A stretch of DNA of 64,000 bases from Canna indica (GCA_034359265.1 CP136891.1:76562501-76626500), one strand, 5' to 3'; positions 44,808-57,180 are shown, counted from the stretch's first letter. Translations and numbers: made by a program. Notes: generated from the letters alone by a model not told the origin.

Positions 44808-45793
44808 GTGTTTGGTTGGATGGAGTGAATTCATAAGAAATAGGAATAGATAAAAAATGAAATAGATGATGAATAATATTATCTTGTTTGATTGACATTG
44901 TAAAATAGGTCAAAAATAAAATTACTTTATTTGATTAGCATAAGAAATAGACAAGGAATGAAAAATTAAATGATCAAAATATCATTCTTAATAAAATTGA
45001 ATATATTTATTTTATTTACTTAACACGAAGAATATATAATAAATTAAGATGAAATAACTAAAATGTCCTCCTAAAAATATAATAAATTATATTATATTTT
45101 ATTCTAATTAATAACACTATAATAAAAATATGGATCAATATAAAATAATTTATTGACTTAAAATAATAAAACACTATTATTTATTTTATTTTCATAAAAA
45201 ATAATTGAATCTTTAAAAAATATTTATTAAAAAATTATTTAATAATTATCTATTTAAGACATGTAATTATTAAAAATAATTTAACAATTTAATTTTTATA
45301 TTCATATTATAAATATTGAACGATAATATAGAAAAATTACCAAAATACTCTTCTAAAAATATAATAAATTATGTTATAGTTTATTTTAACTAATAATAGC
45401 GTAATAAAAATATGAATTAATTTAAAATAATAAAAACTATTATTTATTTATTTTCATAAAAAAATTAAATCTTAACAAAATAATTATTAAAATAATATTT
45501 AATAATAAAATAATAATTATCTATTTAAGATAAACAATTATTAATATTAATTTATTATGTAATATTATAAATATTGAAGGACAATATAGAAAAATATCAT
45601 AAGAAATAGACAAAAATACTATTTCTTGAGTTGAGATAATGAATAGTATTCCCCATGCATAGGGAATAGTATTCTTTATCTATTCCTTATTGCCACCTAT
45701 TTCTTGTCTATAAATTGCAACCAAATAAGAAAATAAGTGGAGCATAAAAAATAGTATTTTCATTCTCTCTCTATTTCGTCCAACCAAACACTA
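44808..45793. mobile_element. MITE-like element with TGTTTGGTTGGA ends
   Basis: The left end 'tgtgtttggttggatgga' and the complement of the right end 'tagtgtttggttggacga' form a terminal inverted repeat. The interior is AT-rich and contains a ~230-bp diverged direct duplication (about 45060-45290 and 45340-45550, both with 'aaaactattatttatt'). TGTTTGGTT ends occur in several plant DNA-transposon MITEs. I cannot define a target duplication, so the superfamily is open. Confidence 0.6.
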
Positions 45794-46379
45794 TCCTAAT
45801 GTGTAGATCTTGTGATTTGAATGATAGTTTTGGTGTTGATGCATGAGTTCACTCAAAATTACTACTTAAGTATTATTGTTCTTGGGATATTGGTGTTGGA
45901 GATACTCTCACAAAGAGATGGCTGAAATCTTAACTTGTAAATTATGTAGGAGAAAATATTACATTATAATAAATTTGGTTGAAATCATAAGTGATGATCT
46001 TAAGTAGTGGATGTACACTTAGTTAGAAGTCGAACATTTATAAATTCATTGTGTTAGTATTATTTTATTGTTGTGTTTCTATGTTTTTATGTTTGCTTTT
46101 GTTTGTAACTAAATTTGTCATTTGATAAGAATCAATAAAATTAAACTTAAGTCTTCACTCTTAGGTACAAACTATTTTATCCCCCATCTCACTTCTCTAA
46201 TGTGTCATTCTCTCAAAATTATTTCTGAATATGATAATAAAAAAACATTTTTAAATTATCTTTTGGATTACTAACCGTTGATGGCAAAAATCAATTAATA
46301 TTTTTTTAAAAAAATTATTTTATTACAAAATTGAATGAAAATGTCATAAATAAAAAGCATATAAATAATAATTGAGGAA
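45794..46379. other. Intergenic DNA
   Basis: AT-rich, nothing recognisable. Confidence 0.4.
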
Positions 46380-46990
46380 TGTAGTTATATTTGCAATTAC
46401 AATGACGAGACAACTTCAGCATTGAGCAAAGGAGGATAACGTGGTGCAAAAGTTGTTGCAACTACGAAGAGGAGAGAAGGATAGCCCCGACAAGAAAAGG
46501 GATAAGCACAAACCTAAACATGAGAGGAATGAATCGAGACAATGCTAATCTGCTCCTCATCTGGGTTGGACTAGTACTTTGGGCTTAATCGGATTAGGCT
46601 CAGAAACGTCTACACTCATGAACCAGACTCAAGTCGAGCCAAAGACTACTTAGCCCGAGGGCTTCATCCGGTCATACAAGGGCACCCATGTCCTCATTAA
46701 TTACTAGAGATTCGACAGTAATGAATCTGATATTTATGAGATTAGCTCGACATATTCTGAGCATATCCCCATGGGATTTAAGGAGGTATCATCGCCAGAA
46801 TTTTTTTTTATCCTGCATTATATATAGACATGACACACTACAACTACACTCTCGATTTCAATTTTAATACACACACTAGACGCGCAGAACTACATCACCC
46901 CCGACTTCAGACAATAATATCCTGATTTGTCTGTAGACGTATGGATGACACATCCTTGTCACGAACCACATAAAATCATGTGTTCGTTTT
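46380..46990 (+). mobile_element. Possible LTR remnant
   Basis: The composition differs from the flanks. A TATA-like 'cattatatatagacatg' near 46818 is followed by 'acatcacccccgacttcaga' near 46891, a pattern of TATA box and R/U5 sequence seen in many plant LTRs. Clear ends, target duplications and coding domains are absent, so this is a weak call. Confidence 0.3.
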
Positions 46991-47382
46991 TTTTTGTGCT
47001 TCGGTGTTTTTTTTTTTTTAATCTTCAACATTAACATATTAAGATTTTGATTAGACGGAGTTATTTAAGTATTTTCACAAGTTTGTGTTAGATCTATATT
47101 ATGGATAAATTTTTTGTTACTTAATGTTTGAGTAATAAAAGATAAATACAACACTAAACGTTTGTATTGTTTTGTTTAAAGAAAAATTGGATTTATTGGA
47201 GATTTTTCTAGAGCCATGTCCGTTCTAGTTTAGATCCTTTGTTGTTCTCCTTGATGAAGTACCTTTAACCTTCCAACCCCAACAATCTACGAATACCCAA
47301 AATAAATCAAGATAAATAATTTTGTCTTAATTTGATACAATATTGTCATGTTCACTTGTTCAGGGCTGCTGTCACGGGCGAG

Positions 47383-47694
47383 TCAAGCCCGGCAACTCTG
47401 GGCTTCGTGACTACACGTGTACCTCCTCAACGTTGCTTTCATCCATGTCTCCTGTGTGCTAACATACTCTACATCTCCCAATTCATCACTCCCTAAACCC
47501 AACCCATGTTGATCTATAATTCGTCCAAATTCAGACGCGCATGAAGTTGACACGTCGAGCCAGGATATACCACCCATCGACAAGATGACTCGGATAGAAA
47601 TCGATATCCTACGAATTTCTTCATCCAAATCTTCCCTTATGCAGAATGCACCACAATTCCACAAACCAATACGAATGTCACATGAAAAACTCAT
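47383..47694 (-). pseudogene. Unrecognised open frame, possibly a gene relic
   Basis: It encodes 103 residues starting MSFSCDIRIGLWNCGAFC and ending in RRYTCSHEAQSCRA. I recognise no domain, signal or splice context. Composition is more balanced than the flanks, which suggests former coding sequence, possibly from a retroelement or a broken gene. No neighbour supports it. Confidence 0.25.
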
Positions 47695-47764
47695 ATAGAG
47701 TAGATTTAATTAAATATATGGTGGCCGATAATTAGCACCATAAAAAAAAATCTACTCTATATGC
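47693..47764. repeat. Short perfect-stem hairpin
   Basis: 'atatagagtagattt' (47693-47707) pairs with 'aaatctactctatat' (47748-47762), and an inner 'ggtg/cacc' pairs within the loop. It may be a tiny MITE remnant or a transcribed hairpin, 330 bp upstream of the TATA box of the small gene at 48193. Confidence 0.8.
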
Positions 47765-48096
47765 CTTGCGGGTCCCGCGTTCACCTCCTTCTCCTTCAAC
47801 TGGTGAGTGGTGACCACAGCCTTTTGGAATTCAAAAAACGACTTCACCCGCCGAAAGCGGCGAGAGAATCTTCAGTCTTCTTTATTACTATTTCACGAGA
47901 TTTCTTAATTTCTTTTCCACCACGGCGTCGAATCCAAGCAACAGGTTGATTAATTCCCACGTGCCCTGCTCGTGCGAGAGACTCCCCCAGGGGGAGTCCC
48001 CATCGGGTTGGGTAGCGTCGGAACCCAAACCCGCACTCCATTTGGGTTAATTATTTTTTGGGTCACGGACGCGGTGCCGATCGAACTGTGGGGGCC

Positions 48097-48104
48097 TATA
48101 AAAA
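48097..48104 (+). promoter_or_regulatory. TATA box of the small conserved gene
   Basis: TATAAAAA stands 96 bp upstream of the ATG at 48193, in the context 'ggggcctataaaaaccg'. That predicts a transcript start around 48130 and a leader of about 60 bases. Confidence 0.65.
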
Positions 48105-48192
48105 CCGAGGGAGCAGGAAAGGAAAACGTCATCGAGGGAGGACACAAAACGAGGCATCAAAGCGGCGACGCGGAGAAGAAAGCTTCGTGGAG

Positions 48193-48516
48193 ATGAAGAA
48201 GGCCGGTCTCTTCGCCGCCTCCGTCGCGGCCGTCTCTTCCGCCGCCCTCGCTGCCGCCGCCTCCCATGACCACCATCGCGACCCCGGCTTCGCCTCGGCC
48301 TCTTCCCCTAACGAGGTATGTCGTCTCCTCGGTCCCCCGTCCTTCTTCTTTGATGGATCGGTCGCTGATGGGGCTTTGATCGATCAGAGTTCCGGGTGTT
48401 CGAGGAAGAAGACGTCCGCCGGTGGATCGGGGTCGAAAAGGGGCGGGGAGAACAAATTCGCGCCGAGATTCGACGGCCTCAGGTTCATCGAGACGCTGGT
48501 GACGGCGCATCGGTGA
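48193..48516 (+). CDS. Small conserved plant protein of unknown function
   Basis: The exons are 48193-48315 and 48388-48516, giving 83 residues. The N-terminus MKKAGLFAASVAAVSSAALA is Ala-rich and hydrophobic after two Lys, like a signal or membrane-targeting segment. A Ser/Lys/Gly-rich middle follows. The end, FAPRFDGLRFIETL then VTAHR, is a tail I recognise from short uncharacterised proteins across land plants. The GC-rich exons, the TATA box at 48097 and the conserved tail all support a real gene. The start is the ATG directly before the hydrophobic segment; the frame is open further upstream but that lies in promoter and leader. The 72-bp intron (GTATGT...CAG) has no stop and keeps frame, so retention would give a 107-residue form. 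Biochemical role unknown. Confidence 0.75.
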   Translation: MKKAGLFAASVAAVSSAALAAAASHDHHRDPGFASASSPNEVCRLLGPPSFFFDGSVADGALIDQSSGCSRKKTSAGGSGSKRGGENKFAPRFDGLRFIETLVTAHR

Positions 48517-48950
48517 TTCTCCTGCGCCGATTGATTGATTGGTGGGATTGCTGCAAGTTTTGTTTAGTAGGAGTGGTGATCCTTCTTGGTGATTTAGTTT
48601 TCTTGTATATTGAGTGATCTTCTCTTTCAATTTGGCGATCGTGTAATCCATATAAGTCATGGATTTATTGGGAGTTAGGTGTCTTAGTTTTTGTTAGCAT
48701 CGTCGCAAAATTATGAGATTCTGCTAAAGGGAAGAAAATTTTCATTGGAAGAACCGCAGAGGGTGAATCGAGGGCTTACGGAGAGATTCGCATTGCCTCC
48801 CAGTTTTGATGTCATTCCCTGAGTCTATTTATTTGCTAAATGATTTAACCCTAAACAAATTTATTAAAGAAAAGAATATTTGAGTTCTATATTTGGGGTC
48901 TATGCTTGCGAAGTAATCAATGAATAATGTTGAATTTACTGGGCTTAATT
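48517..48950. other. 3' flank of the small gene
   Basis: Probably 3' UTR followed by intergenic DNA. No gene seen. Confidence 0.45.
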
Positions 48951-49353
48951 ATATTTATGGTCTCTCAAAATAACATGTATTTTTTGTTTGATCTCATTTT
49001 TAAAAAAAATCGTTTAGTTTTCAAAATTAATTTCATTTTCGTTTTATTCTCTTAATTTTTAGTTAATTTTTGATGTTAAGTATCAATATGAATCTAAAAC
49101 ATGATAATATATAATTATATTTTAAATTATTAATATATATATATAATTTTTAAAAATATTTTATTTTTTTTGTTTGATACTTTTTAATTCATGTCAATAT
49201 TTCATATGGCATTTAACATAAAAAAATGAATGAAAAATTAATAAAGAGATCAAACGAAAATAAAAATAATTTATGAATGATTAAACGAAAATTTTTAAAA
49301 AATAGAAGATCAAACAAAAAAATATGATATTTTAGAAAATCAAAAATATAATT
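48951..49353. repeat. AT-rich foldback (MITE-like)
   Basis: The left arm, reading 'tatttatggtctctcaaaat' and 'ttttttgtttgatctc', is mirrored by the complement of the right arm ending 'gaagatcaaacaaaaaaata' and 'gaaaatcaaaaatata'. Arms are about 180 bp with many mismatches. It looks like a decayed non-autonomous DNA element; no target duplication is resolved. Confidence 0.65.
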
Positions 49354-50872
49354 TGCAATATAGAAATGTTTCAAGTTGTTATTAATTACATAATTATTAG
49401 GATGCCAACATATGTATTAAAATAATTGAAAACTCAATTACGTTTGAGAATAAACTAAAAAAATGTATCAATCAACTAGGGGTATAAATGTGCTGATATG
49501 AATAAGTATTAGATTGTAATATTGTTTGAGCTGGCTTATTTATTTTTGAGCTTATGTGAGTTTTATACTTTTATTTGATCTTTAATTTTTATGTTCGAGT
49601 TTAGCTGGTTTTAGTTTTAGATTGTTGGAGCTTGATTTGAGTTTTGTCTTGATAAGCTTAATCAAGTAGCATTTGTCAAGTTTATAAAAAAAGGGATATA
49701 AACTAGTTAATTATAAATGTATATATATAAGAAATGAGTCTACTAGAAAAATGAGTGATTAAATAAAGATGTAATGAGTATTTAAACGAGTCCGTTCCCG
49801 GAACATTAAATTAGCATGTTTATAGCATTCCTCGTTTTCATTCCTCCTTTCTGTAATATATGTTAAAATGTCTTGCCAATTCTTTTTTTCAAAAAATTGA
49901 CTTGTTATATGGGTACAAAGTCATCACAAATAAATAAAATAATGTAACTTTCTAGATGTCTTAGCAACTCAAGTATGCATATTTGACCCATCCTCTATTT
50001 ATTGACCCCGATTAGATACCCAATCAAACGCTCAATTGATCTTCAAATATCAAGTTTAATTGCATTAATTATTCTCAACATGTGCAATGTGCAAGTGAGT
50101 CAAACTATTCGTGAGTAGTTGAAACTTGACTTAAAATCTTATTCTCAACATGTGCAAGTGAGTTGAAGTTTCCCAATACTCGCATGTGAAGATGATAATG
50201 GAATGAGGAAATGAGATATTTTTATTTTGCTTTTTATTGTTGGTAGGTTTGAGAGGCGGTGGTAAATTAGCCATCGCCTAATCGAATTTTTGAGTTGCTC
50301 CTTAACTATTCGTTAACTATATACACGTTTAGCTTTTCTATATACATAGATTACACATTTATTCATTTATTCCAATTCATTAAAGTTCAATTAGAATAAT
50401 TTTAAAAATCATCTTGTATTCCCATGACCTCATATCCCGTACATGATGATTCTTTGTTTTCACCACTAACGATGCATATGATGGCCGATCACATTTAACA
50501 ATATTTTCTAATTTGGATTTTGATGACATATCTATATCTATTTACTTCTATCTAACTACTCTATAGTAATTTTAGAAGAAAAAGAAGTGGGTGGTACAAA
50601 GCAGTTCTCTACGCGCTCCACGATTTTTTGTCCTTTTTCTTCTTCTTTTTTCAATTTTCGTTCGACAGCGCTGATAGCTCGGTGCTGCCTTATATTTATA
50701 TATTCATATATTATTATTATATTAAAAAAAGTGGGAGGTACGGAGCAGTTCGCTGCTTTCTTTCTAACAAAAATAAAAAAGCAGCGCTGCAATAGCACTG
50801 CAGTACTGTAATTTTTAATATTTTCTTAAAATAGCAGCATTGAGGAGTTGCCTTCTCTATTATTTTAATTTT
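49354..50872. other. Intergenic AT-rich DNA
   Basis: No gene. Two related ~35-bp blocks lie at 50583 ('aagtgggtggtacaaagcag') and 50727 ('aagtgggaggtacggagcag'), a short diverged direct repeat. The frames 50556-50811 cover them and show no domain. Confidence 0.45.
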
Positions 50873-52269
50873 AAGGATTAATAAACGAATCTAGCTCAAA
50901 CTATAACACATTTCATAAATTTAACCAAAATTTTTATTTGTATCAATTATATCTCAAATTATCAAATTGATATCAATTCTAACCCGACGTCAAATGCTCG
51001 TTAATTTCACCGTTAGGTGTTGACGTGGCATCTGACTCGACATATTAAAAATTATTTTTTAATCGCATTGCCACATCAGTCGATTATAAAAAAAGTGAGT
51101 TAATTGACGAATCTAGCCCAAGCTATGACTATTTTTACAAATCTAGCCCAAATTATGACCATTTTCACAAATATAGCCCAAACTTTTATTTGTATCAATT
51201 ATATCCCAAACTATCAAATTGATATCAATTTTAGCACGACGTCAGATGCCCATCAATTTCATTGTTAGGTGCTGATGTGACATCTGACTCAGCATATTAA
51301 AAATTAATTTTTTAATAATCGTGTTGCCACATCAGCATTTAATTAAAAATATTTTTAACTTCCAGCATATGCCACATCAGCTATTGGAAAAAAAAAATTG
51401 ACCCTGATTTTGTATATGTGAGGAAAAAGGTTCGCCGCAAAGTCCATAATCCATATTATCGTGTGAGTGATGTTAAACTTAAACTTGGAATGAAATTTGA
51501 GTCGGCTGCCCACTTTAAAGAGGCTGTTCAAAACTATGCTATTTATTGCGAATGGTTATAATATTAAATGGTGTAGAACATGCACAAAGAAAATGGAAAT
51601 AATGTGCGAGGTTGGTTGCCCTTGGTATAAGTTAGTTGGATGAAGAGTGAAATGACATTGATTGTGAAGACATATGAAAGTCAAGAATCGAGCGAGGATA
51701 AATTTTAGTCGGGTATGAGGGATTAGGGCCGGATCTGATTAGGGTTTTTTTTAAAAAAAAATATTTTAATAGCTGACGTGGCATAGGCGGTAAGTTAAAA
51801 ATATTTTTTTTTTAAAATAAATATTTTTAATTAAATGCTGACGTGGCAATGCGATTATTAAAAAATTAATTTTTAATATGCTGAGTCAGATGCCACGTCA
51901 GTACCTAACGGTGAAATTGACGGGCATTTGACATCGGACTAGAATTGATATCTATTTGATAGTTTGTGATGTAATTGATACAAATAAAAATTTGTGCTAT
52001 ATTTGTGAAAAAGACCGTAGTTTAGGCTAGATTCATCAATTAACCTTTTTTTTATGATCCGCTGACGTGGCAATACGATTAAAAAAATAATTTTTAATAT
52101 GCTGAGTCAGATGCCACGTCAGCACCTAACGGTGAAATTGACGGGCATCTGACGTCGAACTAGAATTGATATCAATTTGATAATTTGAGATATAATTAAT
52201 ACAAATAAAAATTTAAATTAATTTTATGAAAGGTGCTATAGTTTGAGTTAGATTCGTCTATTAATCCTT
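50873..52269. mobile_element. MULE-like element with doubled long terminal inverted repeats
   Basis: The outer ends are 'aaggattaataaacgaatct' and the complement 'aaggattaatagacgaatct'. Inner ends at about 51099 and 52043 ('gttaattgacgaatctagcc' against 'ggttaattgatgaatctagc') repeat the same arm sequence. Each side thus has two tandem copies of a ~200-280 bp TIR with 'tttttatttgtatcaattat', 'ctaacggtgaaattgacggg' and 'gctgacgtggca'. The core (51395-51760) carries a decayed MuDR fragment. Long TIRs plus a MuDR piece support a Mutator-like element. The 9-bp target duplication is not clear in the AT-rich flanks. Confidence 0.8.
51395..51720 (+). pseudogene. MuDR-type transposase N-terminal fragment
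   Basis: The translation reads YYRVSDVKLKLGMKFESAAH and then FKEAVQNYAI. After a frame break come matches to the usual Trp-Cys-Arg-Thr-Cys and Gly-Cys-Pro-Trp block of the MuDR N-terminal domain (DNA 'tggtgtagaacatgcac' and 'ggttgcccttgg'). Then WMKSEMTLIVKTYESQESS. Several frameshifts and stops are present, and the catalytic domain is absent. Confidence 0.75.
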
Positions 52270-53481
52270 AAAAGTTATATTACTGAAGTGTTGCTTTAAA
52301 AAATCACAGTAAAATTGTCTTCGATAACTGTGCAGGCACATTACTTCTCATCTCCTTGTTGCTTGCACCGCCACATGGCAGTAATGTGTTGCTGTTTTCT
52401 TTTTTTTACACTCTGCTTTCGATCCCTGTTGCTACCATTGCCACGTGGCTGTTGCTGGGCAGAGTAAACGAGACTATTCTTTTTTCTTGACAGATGCAAG
52501 CTTTTGCTTTTCTTTTCTTTACCCCTGCAAACATTTACATCCCTTTCTTTCCTCTGCTCTCATGCGTTCGGCTGCCTCAATGATGAGGAGGTGGAGATCG
52601 ACGTTACGATTATAAACTTCTATGCTCAGTTAGTTTTCACTTCGTTTGGTTATACTTTCTCTGTTCGGCTTCATCGATTTTTAGGATATTTTTTCATAGA
52701 GTTGTTCTCAAGGGACGACAACATTAGAAGTTGAAGACAGTCCTAAGTACTGCTCAAGCTGGGTTTTATACCAGAAAATAAGACAATTTTTCATATATGC
52801 CTTGATTGAGATGGTGGCATCAATCATGTTCTTATTATTTGTTTCGCATTTAGGCCAAATGCGTGGATGAGGACGAAATATTATCGAACGTAGTCTTTTG
52901 AGAAATGCGCTTCTTCCATTTTGATGAAATGTGTTGTCATTGTCGGTCGCATAAGCATTTCCTTTTGATGATTCAATTTTTTTTTCTTTTCATCATGGCA
53001 GTGCTTCATCTACTCGCATCGTTGGGTTGGATTTCCTAAAGTGTACAATGTTTGGATTTATATTAATGCATTGTGATACTATTTTAATAGGCTTTGTAGC
53101 TTATTGTTTTTATTATTACTATTGTTTTTTTATCGATCTTTAATATCTTACAAATGTTCTTACTTAAATATTGGAATTCTTTACATGAATTGCGTGTGGG
53201 ATCTTCTTACTTTGCATTAATTTTTTTGCTTCTATGTTGTCTTCTCATTGAATATATTTAATCATTTGGTAATATTAGATGTTCATTTATTATATTATTT
53301 TATTGCTTCAAATAATATGTTGTTTGTCAATACATATATTTCATTATTTTATTGTATATGCATGCTCATTACATATATTTCCGACTCTTATTATGAAAAG
53401 ATGAACTCTTGCTAAATTTGAAAGTATATCGAAAGAGAAAAAAATTGTCAGGCGATCTTAGGTCGCAATGTACAGGGCTAT
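52270..53481. other. Intergenic DNA before the Helitron relic
   Basis: No recognisable gene; the frame 52504-52734 shows no domain. The relic may extend left, but no 5' TC terminus can be fixed. Confidence 0.4.
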
Positions 53482-56400
53482 ATGGTGTGCGGGCTCCCTT
53501 CTATTTATCTCAAATGTCAGTTTAATCATCCCAATGGTGACGTCGCACGAGATAATAGAACACGACGAAAATCTATTATGACAGCGCATTCACGGGGAAT
53601 GAGACCGCATCTATCTAAAAAAAGGATGAGGTCAAAGGTTGCATCTAATACAGTCGGTTTGGTTAGGCAAAAAAAAATGAGGAAAAAGGAACATATTTTT
53701 TAGGATAAAAAACAAGAAAGCAAGTTTATATATAACAATTGTGCAGTTTCCCAAAATGGTAATTATCATTTTCCTTGTGCTTCGCCGACGGCTCCTAATG
53801 ATCGATTATCAAACACAAATAATGCCGGTGTCCCCCGTGTTGGACTAAAGTCTAAGAGCTCAAATTACTATGTCCACATTTTTTTTCGCTCAATTATTGA
53901 CATCAATGGTCATATCAATAAGCTACCATCTACGAAAAAACTTATCTTTTGTGACGCTTGGCGAAGGCGGACAATGAATTGTATTTATATGGCAATGCGT
54001 AGAAAAAAATCTAATGTAGGTGAAGGCTCTTCGTCTTCAACAATTGGATCTCTTGCTTCGGATCGTAACTGTTCGTTGATCGATGATAGCAGAGGCGCTG
54101 CTACAAATCCAAGTTATATGTGTTTTTCTTATATATTTTTTTACTTTATGTCTTTTTCATCTGAAAGTAATTTTGATGAATTATAATTCATGCTTTTAGT
54201 TTGTGAACATTTTTTTGGGGTCTTATTGGCTAACTCTCTTAAATAATTACTTTCAGAGTTTGGAATCTTTTTGTACGATCTACGATTTATTCCAATTCCA
54301 TTGATTTGTCATGAAATTTATAGTGTATATATTTAAATTAATTGTGTGTGATGTTACTATTATTTCCCCCTTTTGAAACGATTATGCAGATTATGTTTAT
54401 CGTTTTGATGATGCAAAGAACAAATAACTTTTCTCTTATGCATATTTGAAAATATTACTCATTATTCAAATAATACTTTCTATTCCTTATTATTGATTGA
54501 TCTAATGTGCCTTTTATGCTCACCGGGTATAATATATTTTGATATTATTTCGCGCTTAATTGGATTATAATGTTATGTATCATCCTTTTGAAAACTTTAT
54601 TTCATAAAATCTTTTCGTGATACTTTTATCATATTTCAATGGAAATTTATAGAATATACCTCAAGTTAAGAAATGAGGCTCTATAGTTTTTCTGTTATTT
54701 AGTTGTCAATTTGCACTTTGATTCTTCGTTATGTATATTTAATATTGAGTTGTTTTGATTTTTTTTATTGTGCCAAAACTATGACAATAATTTTACCTTA
54801 TATATATATATATGCCTATCAAATGTTTGTCTTTAATCGCAGGTCATGATGAGACGCAAAGTTCAATTAATTGTCAGGCTTTTACTAATTGTGAGCATCT
54901 GCCACATGTCTTCACGGTTGATCGCCATCGAAGTATTTATCTTTTCTTTAAATATGTGGAAATGCTTTTATCTTTGATTGCATGACAGTTATGCATGCAT
55001 TTATTTTATCATCTCCCTTCGCTAATTGTTATCGACAAATTCAATTTTATATTTTGGGTTTTCTGAATAGTTCTCTTATCATTTGATAAATGGGTGACGA
55101 TATTTGTATATTTGTCATGAACGTGTATGCGAAGGATTCAATATTGTTGCGTAAATATTCAAAAAAGTTTTGCGACCTTAGTCATTGACCTTTTGACTTC
55201 AATTGCTCAATCTCATTTGTTTTGGTTTTGCTATTTAAATTGGAGTTTATCTTACAATATTACTATGTATTTATGGTTATTCATTTGTGTTGGTTGTACA
55301 TATTTGTGTGATGCTTATATATTTTATCATTATATTTGTAATAACTTTATGCGTCATTGTGCTAATTCCCTTACATAATTGAAATGATTGACAAAATTAT
55401 AATTTATGAATGTTGATTACGAGTATTCATCCATGTTACAATCTATGTTGTCTTTATTAATTTATCATATGATAATGTATGTTGATTTGCATTTTTCCCA
55501 TTTCACTTAATTTGTTATTCGCATGCACGCTAACAGTGAAATTAGTGTCTCTTTGATTATTGCGCTCCTTTTTGGGTTTATTATGCCTTAGCTTTCTTTC
55601 TTTTTTCTTTTTTTTTCCGAAATGAAGAAATCAAATTTCATATTGTTTATTAGCCTTTTTTTTCCTTCTTTTTGTCCGAAATGAAGAAATCAAATTCCAT
55701 ATTGTTTATTTATCTGTTATAGGACATCTATAAAAAAATACGTGGGAGAAAATGATTCATTTCATGTGCCCTTATACTCTATTCTTCCATTTTTAGGAAC
55801 GATCTTCGTTCCGTTGGATCTCGGAGGGCCAACAAAAAAGTGTTCTTATTGTGATGCACAAATGTGGGAAAGTGAGTGCTTGAGAAAGATATCAATGAAA
55901 AAACAGTTGATATTTTCAATATGTTATAAACAAAGGAAAATCAATTTGGCGCCGCTGAAGAAGACGCCAAAGTACCTAGACTTTTTACTTGGTACTAGAT
56001 CAAGGAAAATTGGGAAAACATTTTGACAAAATATAAGAGCTTTTAACTCGATGTTCCAATTTACTTCGATAGGTGCCAAGATTGACAATTCTATTAATAC
56101 AAAGAAAGAGCCCTATGTGTTTAAAATCAGTGGACAAAATTATCACCGGTTAGGGAGTTTGCTACCGCAGGATGACAATGCTCCAAAATTTGCGCAGTTG
56201 TACATATATGACACTAAGCATGAAATTCAAAATCGAGTATCTTTTCTTGGTGAAAATCTTGATTCGACTACAATACATAAAGAAATAATAAGGAATCCGA
56301 TTAAAATGTTTGACAAAGTTAATGTCATTGTCAAATCATTTAGGATGGCTAGAGAAAAGTACAAAGAAAATCCTACGGGAGAATTTCAATTAAGACTCAT

Positions 56401-57180
56401 ATCGCTAAACAACAGGATGGTCTTTCTTACTGTGCTCCAATTGCCTCTGAGATTGCTGGACTGATTGTTGATGAAACACCCGAAGCAAATGACAATCAGG
56501 ACATTATTGTGCAACATAGGGATCATTCTTTGTCAAGAATTAGTGAGCTTCATCCATTGTATATGGCTATGCAATATCCCATTCTATTTCCATACGGAGA
56601 AGATGACCACCATTTGAACATTTCATACTATAGTACTAATCATTCCTCTGTTACACAAAGGCAAAAGTTGACTTTCGAAGAATTTTATTCGCATCGTCTA
56701 CAACAAAGATATGTTGATGGAAAAACACTCCTTAGAGGTGGGCGTTTGTTCCAGCAATACATAGTTGATGCATACACAGTCATTGAATCCTCCCGATTGA
56801 GGTGGATTTATAAAAATCAAAAAGATATTAGATTTGATGTACTCCAAGGCTTGAGAGATATAGTAGCTCAAGAAGATGTCTTGGCCAACTCTGTAGGAAA
56901 AAGAATAATTTTGCCCACAACATTCACATCAGTGCCTAGGTACATGGTTCAATATTATCAGGATGCAATGGCAATTTGCAGAACATATGGCTCCCCTGAC
57001 CTATTTATCACATTTACTTACAATGCTAAATGACCTGAGATTCAAATTGCTCTCTTCATTTCCTACACAAAAACCAGATGAAAGACCAGATATCATTGAT
57101 AGGCTTTTCAAAATAAAATTAGAACATTTATTAACTGACATAGTAAAGAAATGTCATTTTGGACAAACCAAAGCTGGTAC
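53482..57180 (+). pseudogene. Helitron replicase relic (Helitron_like_N part only)
   Basis: Remnants are in order. 53482-54186 is one frame with a TAG at 53701-53703, Arg/Lys-rich. A short exon-like piece follows an AG acceptor at 54842-54930. 55742-57180 carries the Helitron N-terminal domain: LDLGGPTKKCSYCDAQMW, FQFTSIGAKIDNSI, GSLLPQDDNAPKFAQLYIYD, RISELHPLYMAMQYPILFPYG, LLRGGRLFQQYIVDAY, GKRIILPTTFTSVPRYMVQY. Breaks seen are TGA 56024-56026, a frameshift near 56410, TGA 57031-57033 and a frameshift near 57050. The match stops near 57180, before the rolling-circle Rep motifs and the PIF1-type helicase, so it cannot be active. No 3' hairpin or CTRR end is found. Confidence 0.85.

Noticed and set aside
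52504..52734. 76-residue frame upstream of the Helitron relic
   Set aside because: Hydrophobic AT-rich translation without family similarity; nothing supports expression.
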